Shown: piece by piece, positions 16,659 to 24,515 of the stretch | Numbering within the stretch: position 1 is the first letter of the stretch | Layout of the letters: each line of letters begins with the position of its first letter | Notes under the pieces: generated by a model | Told to the model about the DNA's origin: nothing | What the model saw: only the letters and a program-made list of their open reading frames with translations | Databases searched by the model: none | Made by a program: the position numbers and the translations under genes | Source: JALYOC01 sp036675345 | Lineage (GTDB): Bacteria > Myxococcota > Myxococcia > Myxococcales > Myxococcaceae | DNA: 64,000 nucleotides | Direction: 5' to 3' | NCBI GenBank assembly: GCA_036675345.1 | Contig: JAKFFE010000032.1 | Span: forward strand, 62,001 to 126,000

Positions 16659-18341
16659 CTACCTTCCAAGGTTCAACAAGAACCCGTCGCCGACGAACGT
16701 TTGGGGTTCTTCGGGCTCTGACTGAGCCTGGTGACCATCACCGAAGTCTGCTGCGCCGCTGAACTGTCCGCCGACGATCGCGTTGCCATCGACCACGGCG
16801 ATGCCAAGGACGCGAATCTGGGTCCTCTCGTTGCAGGAACTGGTGGTGATTGTGTGGGTCCACAGGTGGCGTCCATCAAGCGCGTAGCGCTGGATGTGGC
16901 GATCGCACCCGGCGCTCGTCGCGACGATGGCCTCGCCGGTGGGGTCGACAGCGAGCTCTCCGGTCCCCGCGCCTGGTAGCGCACGGGCCCATCGCTCCGC
17001 CCCGTTCGCTTCCATGACCAGCAGCGCCGCGCCCGGTCCGATCGTGTCTTTGCCCCACAGCAGACCCTCCTCGAGTTTCAGTGCGACCACGATGGTCCCC
17101 TTCGCCGAAGTTCCAATCGCGCTCACCTCGCCGTTCACCTTGTATTCGCGGTGCCAGAGGAGCCCTGCGTCCGGGGTCAGCTTGAACACGACGAACGTCC
17201 GGCCGTCGGCGCGACCGAGCTTCAGGCCGGCCAGGGTCGCCGGAGCATGCGTGGTTGCCGCCGCGATCAGGTTTCCGTCGGGGTCTCGCGCAAGGGCGGT
17301 GAACCGGACGGACCCGGGCACATGGGTGCTTTCCCGCACTGCCGGGCCGAAGGCGTGGTGGGTCCCATTCGCCTCGAAGACGCCGACCTCGGTCGCTCCG
17401 TCATTGTTGTTCTGCTGGACGTAGGCAACCCCACCGCGACCATCGGGCGAGAGGTCGGAGCGGGAGAGCTCACCGTCATAGAATCGCAACCGATGCCACC
17501 CTCCTCCGTCGGTCGTGGAGAAGGAGTCGAGTGTCCCGCCACAGCCAGAACAGCTGCCACCGCCGGTTGCGAAGAACCTCGCTCCGTCCGGTGACGAGCC
17601 GACCTCGCTGTAGGTGACCTGGCCCTGGGGCGATTCGAACGACCACTCCTGGGTCCCGTCGGCGAGGGAGAACCTCGCGAGGGTGTCGGTACTCTCGCGG
17701 CGGCCGGGCTCGGCCAGCCAGCTGTGACCCACCGCGGCGACGACCCCGCCCCGAGCGGTAGCGATGTCCCTGAGGGTGTGGATGTCCTCGCCGGACAGCA
17801 GCGTCAGCCACTTCACCCGCTTGCCGGCCGGGGAGGCTTCACAGACGTTCTCACCATTGCAGGACTGACCGTCGCCGCAACTGCCGCAGATCAAGGTCCC
17901 GCCGCAGCCATCGGAGAGCTCACCGCAGGTCGCGCCCTCGGCTGCGCAGGTCGTCGGAGCGCAGGTGCCGCCGTCGCCTCCCACGCAAACGTTCTCGGTG
18001 CACGTGGTGCCACTGCCGCACGTGCCGCACTCCAGGGTTGCACCGCAGCCGTCCGAGATGACGCCGCAGGTCTTCCCCGCCGCTTCGCACGTGATCGGGA
18101 TGCAGCCGTCACCGCCTCCACAGACGTTCGCGGTGCCGCCCCCTCCGCAGCTCTCACCTTCGCCGCAGGAACCGCAGCTCAGGACCCCGCCGCACCCATC
18201 CGGCATCGTTCCGCAGTCCTTGGCTTCAGCGCCGCAACTGGTGGGGACACAGGGAGGCGGAGGGACCACTGCTTCTGGCTCCGTCGATCCACAAGCCGCG
18301 ATCCAGACGGCAACCGCCAATCCCCACGCTGCTCGACCCAT
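16659..18341 (-). CDS. Cys-rich repeat lipoprotein with beta-propeller-like domain (paralogue 1)
   Basis: This is a lipoprotein of about 560 residues. The signal peptide ends at the lipobox Cys17 (WIAAC). Three Cys-rich repeats of about 38-40 residues follow, of the form C-P-T-C-G-CG-DGCGG-L-CG-C-G-C-NVC. The remaining 380 residues are strand-rich with recurring V/I-A-x-D-P-x-G-x-I-V units, as in PQQ/YVTN-like propellers. The protein ends GFLLNLGR, almost identical to the end of the paralogue at 20556-22253. ATG at 18341 is used; GTG at 18347 is possible. Function unknown; the Cys repeats may bind outside the cell. Confidence 0.75.
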   Translation of the reverse strand: MGRAAWGLAVAVWIAACGSTEPEAVVPPPPCVPTSCGAEAKDCGTMPDGCGGVLSCGSCGEGESCGGGGTANVCGGGDGCIPITCEAAGKTCGVISDGCGATLECGTCGSGTTCTENVCVGGDGGTCAPTTCAAEGATCGELSDGCGGTLICGSCGDGQSCNGENVCEASPAGKRVKWLTLLSGEDIHTLRDIATARGGVVAAVGHSWLAEPGRRESTDTLARFSLADGTQEWSFESPQGQVTYSEVGSSPDGARFFATGGGSCSGCGGTLDSFSTTDGGGWHRLRFYDGELSRSDLSPDGRGGVAYVQQNNNDGATEVGVFEANGTHHAFGPAVRESTHVPGSVRFTALARDPDGNLIAAATTHAPATLAGLKLGRADGRTFVVFKLTPDAGLLWHREYKVNGEVSAIGTSAKGTIVVALKLEEGLLWGKDTIGPGAALLVMEANGAERWARALPGAGTGELAVDPTGEAIVATSAGCDRHIQRYALDGRHLWTHTITTSSCNERTQIRVLGIAVVDGNAIVGGQFSGAADFGDGHQAQSEPEEPQTFVGDGFLLNLGR

Positions 18342-18353
18342 ACCCACCCGCCA

Positions 18354-18375
18354 CCGTTGACCTGCTGTTCAACGG
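18354..18375. other. Inverted repeat just upstream of the Cys-rich lipoprotein
   Basis: The arms CCGTTGA and TCAACGG (7 bp, perfect) flank 8 nt. The dyad lies 13-34 bp upstream of the ATG of the minus-strand lipoprotein gene, close enough to cover its ribosome binding region, so it could be an operator or a translational hairpin. Confidence 0.35.
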
Positions 18376-18614
18376 GAAGGTGGCGGCCCTCGTCTGGTGG
18401 GACAATGAACCCCTGGACCGGCCACTGTCGTTTCGAGAACCCGGCCCTGCGACCAGCGGGTGCGGTCTGCCGGCGGACACCGGAAGCCATGGAACTCTCG
18501 CGCGAATCCAGACGCTCGGAGCGCCAGCCAGGCGAGTTCGACTCGAAAGTCCTTTCCTCGCCACCGACGGGTTGGCGCCCCCGCGCCCGATGCCGTGGAG
18601 GACGGAGGGGTTGA

Positions 18615-20375
18615 TCAGAACACCCCACCGTCGGAACGGACCCCCGGCGATGCGGGCGCCGCGGCGAGAGTGTCGTGCTCCGCGAATGGCGCCCCGGCGG
18701 TTCCGTCGGGGTTGCGGTTGAGCGAGACCTCCGCAGGGGGAGCGCTGCTCCAGGACATCTCGTCCGCCACCAGGGCCGGGGTGATCTGGAGCTTCACCGT
18801 GTCGCCGGCGTCGTCCAGGAAAAGGTTCCCCGCCGCGGCGACGGAGTGTCGCTGACCCTGGGGGATCTCGGCTGCCCCTCCGTAGACGACCAGCGCCCTG
18901 CCCGGCTCCAGCCGAACGCCGCAGTCGAACCGATGGACGGTTCCTTCCGAGTCGTCCAGCGTCCACCGGCCGAGATCCACGCGCCTGGGGGCCAGGTTCA
19001 CCAGCTCGACGAACTCCGCCCCGGGTCCACGGGTAGGCGCCACCATCACCTCATTGATGAGGACCGAAACCGCGTCGGCGCGTGAGTCGATCCGGAGGTA
19101 GCCATTGCTGGCGTCCGACAGCGGGACGCCCTCCGCGGAGCTCACCCGGAGCCGTGCGTTCACTGTCGACTGGTTGGGCGCTCGCCAGCACCAGGACCCG
19201 GTGCTGGCCGGGACATCCGAGGCGAACCTCGTCCAGGTCAGGCCGTCGTCCAGGGTGTGCTCGAGGTGAACCGTGGACAGCGCGTCGCTGTCCCAGACCA
19301 CGCGCAGCGTGTCGTGGCCGTCGACCCATTCGCCTCCGTTGGGCGCCAGGAGTCGCAGGCGAGGGGTCAGCCCGGCGGGTGCCGGGGAGTAGTCGGTCAG
19401 GGTTGGGTAATGGTCGCTGGTGGTATTGCGGTAGTCCGGAAGGTAGCTCCAGGGGCGCTCCACCCTGCTGCTCCCGAGGCGATAGCGCTCAGCGAGCTCG
19501 TTGGTCACCAGGTGGTGATCGATGGTGGAGGAGTAGGCGACGGTGGTGCCCTCGTTTCTGCTGGAGAGCTCGGCCGTGGGGAACGAGTACCGCGCCCCGT
19601 CCAGCACCAGCGCAGCGAACGGGCTGGGATACCCCGCGTCGACGATTGACTCGTCCACGTCGTCGTTCCAGTCGCCCACCACGATCACCGACGAGTCGGG
19701 GTGGTTGGAGTCGAGGTACGCCTTGAGCGCCTCGGCGGCCGCCTTCCTCCGTTGCCACGACGCCTCCTCCGCGAAGGGATACAGGTGCACGACGATCAGG
19801 AGGTAGGTGCTGGTGACGCCCCCGATCTCTGCGGACAGGGTCACCTCCAGTGGAGGCCTCCCGAAGTCCACCTCCCGGAGTACGCGGGCGCTGTGAACGC
19901 GGATCTGGGAGGCCCGGTAGAGGACCGCCAGCTTGGCCAGGGGCGGCGTCTGGTCCCAGGCCGAGGCGCCGTCATGGACCAGGTGATCGGTCACCAGCAC
20001 CCCCGCGTAGCCGGGAAGCTGGACCAGAAGCTGATCGAAGCTCGCGGGATCGACGATCTCCTGCAGTCCCCACACCTGGGCGTCGGCGCGCCGAATCACC
20101 TCGGCGGCGTTCTGGATCTGGAGCGCCTCGTTCGCTGGTCCCCGGGTGGGATCACCGAAGAACTCCAGGTTGAACGAGCCGAAGCGGATCAGCGGTCCGG
20201 CGTCGACCCCCGCGTCCTCCTGCCCTCCAGCGTCCGGACCGGCATCACTGCCTCCGTCGACCCCTGCATCACCAGTACCGTTGATGCCGGCGTCCGAACC
20301 GGCATCGATGCCGTCCGGCCCGGTCGCACAGGCCAGCAACACCGCGGTGAATACTGGCGGCAGCCAAAGACGCAT
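18615..20375 (-). CDS. Secreted endonuclease/exonuclease/phosphatase lipoprotein with lamin-tail domain
   Basis: This is a 586-residue lipoprotein. The lipobox VLLAC places Cys at 16 and a DAG-rich linker runs to about 60. The EEP nuclease domain (about 65-330) shows FGSFNLEFFG, VWGLQEIVDP, VVGDWNDDVDES (Asp/Asn metal site) and TTSDHYPTL (catalytic His). A middle beta domain (NGGEWVDGHDTLRVVWDS) is followed by a lamin-tail domain near 450-560 (VLINEVMVAP ... EFVELVN). It is an extracellular or surface DNase or phosphodiesterase candidate. It lies between the two Cys-rich paralogues and is divergent from the second. Confidence 0.85.
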   Translation of the reverse strand: MRLWLPPVFTAVLLACATGPDGIDAGSDAGINGTGDAGVDGGSDAGPDAGGQEDAGVDAGPLIRFGSFNLEFFGDPTRGPANEALQIQNAAEVIRRADAQVWGLQEIVDPASFDQLLVQLPGYAGVLVTDHLVHDGASAWDQTPPLAKLAVLYRASQIRVHSARVLREVDFGRPPLEVTLSAEIGGVTSTYLLIVVHLYPFAEEASWQRRKAAAEALKAYLDSNHPDSSVIVVGDWNDDVDESIVDAGYPSPFAALVLDGARYSFPTAELSSRNEGTTVAYSSTIDHHLVTNELAERYRLGSSRVERPWSYLPDYRNTTSDHYPTLTDYSPAPAGLTPRLRLLAPNGGEWVDGHDTLRVVWDSDALSTVHLEHTLDDGLTWTRFASDVPASTGSWCWRAPNQSTVNARLRVSSAEGVPLSDASNGYLRIDSRADAVSVLINEVMVAPTRGPGAEFVELVNLAPRRVDLGRWTLDDSEGTVHRFDCGVRLEPGRALVVYGGAAEIPQGQRHSVAAAGNLFLDDAGDTVKLQITPALVADEMSWSSAPPAEVSLNRNPDGTAGAPFAEHDTLAAAPASPGVRSDGGVF

Positions 20376-20555
20376 CGGGACACGTTACCACTGCACCTCC
20401 GCGACACGCCCGCCTCCCAGATCCCAGCTTCCTTGCGCTGGCCTCGTTGGCCGCCTCCTGCCACTCAAGTTGTGGCTACCCAACATGGGTTTGGAGAGGG
20501 GGGTGGCAGGTGGGTGTGCCCGTGTGGATCGTCGGTCGAGGGGCAAAGGGGGCGG

Positions 20556-22253
20556 ATGTTGGAGCGCTGGTGGATGGTGGGCGCCGCATTGATACCGACC
20601 TCGGCGAGATCGGCCATTGCAGGGATGGCCGTGGCCGTGACCCTCCTCGCCTGCGGTCCTACTGACCGCGCGCCACCGGTGGAGGGCCCTCCTGCGGCGT
20701 GCGTGCCCTCCACCTGCGCGCAGGCGGGTGCGGAGTGCGGCAGCATCGCCGACGGCTGCGGTGGAACCCTTGAATGTGGTGGCTGCTCCGACGGTGGGAA
20801 CTGCGGCGGGGGCAACACCTCCAACGTCTGTGAGCCGCGCTGCGCGCCGATCACCTGCGAGAGCGCCGGGAAGGATTGTGGCGCCCTACCCGATGGCTGC
20901 GGTGGAACTCTGGGGTGCGGCACGTGCGCCAGCGGCGAGACCTGTGGTGGCGGAGGTGAATCCAACGTCTGTGGCAAGGCCGCGTGCGCGCCGACGACTT
21001 GCGACGCGGAGCAGAAGAACTGCGGGGTGATCGACGATGGCTGCGGCAATAGCCTGCAGTGCGGCAGCTGTTCGGACGGCGAGATTTGTGGCGGCGGCGG
21101 CGAGGACAACGTCTGTGGTTCGGAGGTCCCCGAGGCGGTGGAGTGGAGCCGCGAGTGGGACATCCCGCTTTGGAATATCTCGGCGCGGGAGAATGACGTG
21201 GTCGCTCTGATGAGTACGAGCGAGTACCAACCGAGGTTGTTGCAGGTCCTGGGGGACGGCACCGTCGGGTGGACCCGGCCCTTCCTCGACGAGGGCAAGG
21301 ACACCACTGCGCGCTCTCTCGTGGCCGGTCGCGACAATCACCTGTTCATTAGCGGCACGACCCCGTCGCCCGACCGCATGTCGGGCACCGATTTCGTCCT
21401 CGAACTGTCCGCAAATGGTTCTGAGGCCTCTACGGTCGCGCGCCGTGAAGCGGGTTCCTCGATGCGGGTCGAGGCTGCGGGGGGCGATGGTTCCGTGGCG
21501 TGGCGCGAGGTGGACGGCTCCCAGGGGGAGGGGGCCCGGATGCAGGTGCGTCGCTCCGACGGGTCTCTGTGGCGGAGCCCGAATCAAGGCGAGTGGATAA
21601 TCGGGGTGGCCTCGCTGATGGCGAATGGGGGGCTCGCGATGACGGGTCGCCTCTGGGGAGCCGGTACCTTGGATCACCGCGTTCTTGGCGCGGAGGGCGA
21701 AGGGACCGTGGTGCTTGCAGTGCTGGAGGATGGCGGCGCGCTCAAATGGCTGCACCTGTTCCCTGACTCGGTGGAGGTGCACGGGCTTGGAACCACCGCG
21801 GAGGGAGCCGTGATAGCGGCGGTTTCCTTCTCCGGAACCCTGTCGTGGGGAGATTCGCAGCACTCGGGCGAACGCGGACGGGTGCTGCTCATCGCGGACG
21901 CCGACGGAAGCCCGACCGGGATGGTGAGGTTTCCTGACCAGCCGCGAGACGATTCGTCTCGTCAGTTGTTCCCGTTCTCGCTCGCGGTCGCCGCCGATGG
22001 CTCTCTCGCCGTCGCGGTGGGCGAGACATGTTCGGTCGGCATCTGGAGGTGGGATCCAACGCTTCAGTTGCGCTGGAAGCGAGACCTTCAGGTGAGGGAC
22101 TGCGCGGGCGAAATTGATGCGGAAGTCCAACTGCTACCGAACGAGGAGGTCATCGTCGGCGGCCGGTACTACGGCGCTCTGGAGATCACCGGGACGGCCG
22201 TCCTCAGCAAGCGCACCAACTTCGGCGGCTTCCTGATGAATTTCGGGCGGTAG
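20556..22253 (+). CDS. Cys-rich repeat lipoprotein with beta-propeller-like domain (paralogue 2)
   Basis: This is a 565-residue lipoprotein with lipobox LLAC (Cys33, or Cys10 if translation starts at the ATG at 20625). Three Cys-rich repeats follow (about 45-170), with units such as CAPITCESAGKDCGALPDGCGG. A strand-rich propeller-like region fills the rest. It ends GFLMNFGR, matching its paralogue at 16659-18341, and both Cys repeats and tail align. The pair is on opposite strands around the nuclease gene. Function unknown. The ATG at 20556 has AAGGGGGCGG just upstream. Confidence 0.75.
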   Translation: MLERWWMVGAALIPTSARSAIAGMAVAVTLLACGPTDRAPPVEGPPAACVPSTCAQAGAECGSIADGCGGTLECGGCSDGGNCGGGNTSNVCEPRCAPITCESAGKDCGALPDGCGGTLGCGTCASGETCGGGGESNVCGKAACAPTTCDAEQKNCGVIDDGCGNSLQCGSCSDGEICGGGGEDNVCGSEVPEAVEWSREWDIPLWNISARENDVVALMSTSEYQPRLLQVLGDGTVGWTRPFLDEGKDTTARSLVAGRDNHLFISGTTPSPDRMSGTDFVLELSANGSEASTVARREAGSSMRVEAAGGDGSVAWREVDGSQGEGARMQVRRSDGSLWRSPNQGEWIIGVASLMANGGLAMTGRLWGAGTLDHRVLGAEGEGTVVLAVLEDGGALKWLHLFPDSVEVHGLGTTAEGAVIAAVSFSGTLSWGDSQHSGERGRVLLIADADGSPTGMVRFPDQPRDDSSRQLFPFSLAVAADGSLAVAVGETCSVGIWRWDPTLQLRWKRDLQVRDCAGEIDAEVQLLPNEEVIVGGRYYGALEITGTAVLSKRTNFGGFLMNFGR

Positions 22254-22273
22254 CCCGGGCCCCCCTCCCCCTC

Positions 22274-23743
22274 TCAGATCGTACTTGCGGACCCGAACCA
22301 GCGGCCCACCGCCTCGGTGAGCCCTTCCTGGCTCCCCTCCCCTACCCAGGCGACGTAGCCGTCCGGACGGATCAGGACGGCGGTCGGCGCGGAAACCTCG
22401 CCGAACACCGGCAGCAGCCAGGGGCCGCTGAACCGCGCGTCGACGACGCGAACGCGATCTACCCACGCACCGTTGTCCACCCTGCCGGGCTCCCCGAAGT
22501 TGAGCAGCACCGGCCGCGCCTCGTGCAGCAGCGTGAAGACGCGCACCGGTCCGCCCTCGGTGATCAGGTCCAGATCCGGCATCCGCCGTCCAAGCTGCGG
22601 GTGCCCGGCGCCGAGATCGTAGTGGACGTCGAACCCGGACATCATCGCGGCGAAGCGCTTGCGCGGCTCCTCCATCCGGAGCAGCTCGTCGATCACCTCG
22701 CCGAGGGCCTTGATTCGATCATCGACTCGCTGGAGCGCGGTGGCCGCCAGCGTGTTGCGCAGCACCCGGGCGGCGATCGGGTGGCGTTCGGAGTGGTAGG
22801 TGTCCAGCAGCCCCGACGGTGAGCTCCCCTTCACCACCTGGGCCAGCTTCCAGCCCAGGTTCACCGCGTCCTGGACTCCGATGTTCAGGCCCTGCCCGCC
22901 AATCGGGGGATGGATGTGCGCGGCGTCGCCCGCGAGGAGGATTCGTCCGGAGCGATAGGTCGACGCTTGCCGGGCCACGTCGGTGAACCTGGAGATCGAC
23001 GTCGGGCTGTGGACGCCGTAGTCGGTGCCGTAGACCTCCTTCATGGCCGCGCTCAGCTCGCCCAGCGTGGGATCGGCGCTGGTCACCAGGCGCTGCTCCG
23101 TGACCAGCACGCCGACCCGCCCCTCCTCCCGCTTGCTCAGCGCCCGGATGCCAAGGTGGTCCCGGCGGATGCCCCACTGGGGCGGCTCTTGCGCAAGCTC
23201 GACCTCGGCGATCAGCCAGCTCAGCGTTGGGTCCGCACCGGGGAACCCGATCCCGGCAGTCTTGCGGACGATGCTGCGGCCTCCGTCGCAACCAACCAGG
23301 TACTGCGCGCGCAGCGCCGCGCCGTCGGACAGCGCGACCACCACCCCGCCGTCGTCCTGCGCGAAGCCCTTCACCTCACGGGCCCGGTAGAACGGCACCT
23401 TCAGCTCGGCGACCCAACCCGCCAGGATCCGCTCGATGTGCTTCTGCACCAGCGCCAGCCCGTGCGGGTGCCGCGAGGGGAAGTCGCTGATGTCGAACGA
23501 GACCCCGGAAAACCCGGCCACCTGCGCCGGCTGGCCCTCGGCCAAAAGGCGCTCCAGGATCCCCCGCTGATCGAACACCTCCAGGGTGCGTGCGTGCAGC
23601 CCCAGCGCCCGGGATCCGATCAGGTCCTGGTTCTCGCGTCGCTCGATGATGGCCACGTCCACCTTCGCCAGCATCAGCTCCGCAGCCAGCATCAGGCCCG
23701 TCGGCCCAGCGCCGACGATCACCACCGCGTGCTCGGTCATCAT
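22274..23743 (-). CDS. FAD-dependent aromatic-ring monooxygenase (PheA/TfdB family)
   Basis: This is a 489-residue class A flavoprotein monooxygenase. The GxGxxG site VVIVGAGPTGLMLAAEL is at 7-23. The DG motif region LVGCDGGRSIVRKTAGIGFPG and the second FAD motif ILLAGDAAHIHPPIGGQGLNIGVQDAVNLGWKL are all present. The C-terminal thioredoxin-like domain (about 390-489) is kept. Such enzymes hydroxylate phenols, polyketide aromatics or antibiotics such as rifampicin and tetracycline. No biosynthetic neighbours are seen, so the substrate is open. Start is MM at 23743/23740. Confidence 0.9.
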   Translation of the reverse strand: MMTEHAVVIVGAGPTGLMLAAELMLAKVDVAIIERRENQDLIGSRALGLHARTLEVFDQRGILERLLAEGQPAQVAGFSGVSFDISDFPSRHPHGLALVQKHIERILAGWVAELKVPFYRAREVKGFAQDDGGVVVALSDGAALRAQYLVGCDGGRSIVRKTAGIGFPGADPTLSWLIAEVELAQEPPQWGIRRDHLGIRALSKREEGRVGVLVTEQRLVTSADPTLGELSAAMKEVYGTDYGVHSPTSISRFTDVARQASTYRSGRILLAGDAAHIHPPIGGQGLNIGVQDAVNLGWKLAQVVKGSSPSGLLDTYHSERHPIAARVLRNTLAATALQRVDDRIKALGEVIDELLRMEEPRKRFAAMMSGFDVHYDLGAGHPQLGRRMPDLDLITEGGPVRVFTLLHEARPVLLNFGEPGRVDNGAWVDRVRVVDARFSGPWLLPVFGEVSAPTAVLIRPDGYVAWVGEGSQEGLTEAVGRWFGSASTI

Positions 23744-24118
23744 CCTGCTCCCGGTGAACTGACGGCCGTAATGGCCGCGAAAGGTCCCGCCTCTTGCCCC
23801 ACTCGCCTCGGGGACGGCATCCGCTGTCGGACCGATTTACTCCGGCTGGAAGATCAGGTCTTCTCCGCCGTGTCTGAACCTCTCGGTTGCGTCGCGCCGC
23901 GGTTCAAGCCCTCCCCCCTGCGCTCTGCTCCTCGCGGGCCGTCCAGGGGGTATCACCCTTCGTCAATCACGAAGCGTGACAGCCAAACTTCCTAATATTC
24001 GAACCGGGACGGTGGGCCTATTCAAGGTCCCTGCCCCTCGAAGACCCGTCCCCCTGATTCGGGCGCGCCGTTGGACAGTGGGCGCGATTTTGAGCGCAGG
24101 ACCCGAGAAGAGGACACC
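23744..24118. other. 375-bp intergenic region upstream of the signalling operon
   Basis: This divergent region separates the monooxygenase from the receiver gene. It holds the bipartite element at 23968-24003 and otherwise shows no gene. A TTG-started 16-residue N-terminal extension of the receiver protein (from 24071) is possible but unlikely. Confidence 0.5.
23968..24003 (+). promoter_or_regulatory. Bipartite promoter-like element, copy A
   Basis: CACGAAGCGT, 17 bp, then ATATTCGAA. The same two blocks at the same spacing occur at 34015-34050 ahead of the first ice-binding gene. Seven of the 17 spacer bases also match. The element ends 115 bp before the GTG of the receiver gene. The layout suggests -35 and -10 boxes of a shared sigma factor, or a regulator site; which one is inference. 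Confidence 0.55.
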
Positions 24119-24511
24119 GTGGCAAAGATCCTGATCGTCGATGACGAGGCACCCCTGCTGAAGCTGTACTCCACCGTTCTCCTCAACGAGGGTCACCAGG
24201 TGCTGACCGCCGCGACCGCCCAGCGCGGCTTCGACCTGGCCGTCTCCGATCAGCCGGACCTGGTCCTGCTCGACGTGATGATGCCTGGGGCCGACGGCGT
24301 GGAGCTGTTCTCGCGGCTGTCCGAGGACCCCGCCACCCAGGCGATGCGGGTGATCTTCCTCACCTCCCTGGTTCAGGAAGAGGAGGTGGCCAAGGGACGA
24401 GGCCGAATTGGTGGACGGGCCTACATCTCCAAGTCCACGCCGCTGCGGAAGTTCGTGACCAGCGTCCATGCGGCGCTTTCCGGCGTGCTGTCCGAAGCCG
24501 GGTTGGGCTGA
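24119..24511 (+). CDS. Single-domain response regulator
   Basis: This is a 130-residue CheY-like receiver. It has the acidic pair DD (8-9), phosphoacceptor Asp52 (LLDVMMPG), Thr82 and Lys105 (ISKST). There is no output domain. The loop after the fourth strand is slightly unusual (SLVQEEEVAKGRGRIGGRAY). GTG at 24119 with AGAGG 8 bp upstream was chosen over TTG at 24071. The hybrid kinase starts 5 bp after its stop, so it likely exchanges phosphate with that kinase. Confidence 0.88.
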   Translation: MAKILIVDDEAPLLKLYSTVLLNEGHQVLTAATAQRGFDLAVSDQPDLVLLDVMMPGADGVELFSRLSEDPATQAMRVIFLTSLVQEEEVAKGRGRIGGRAYISKSTPLRKFVTSVHAALSGVLSEAGLG

Positions 24512-24515
24512 CCCC

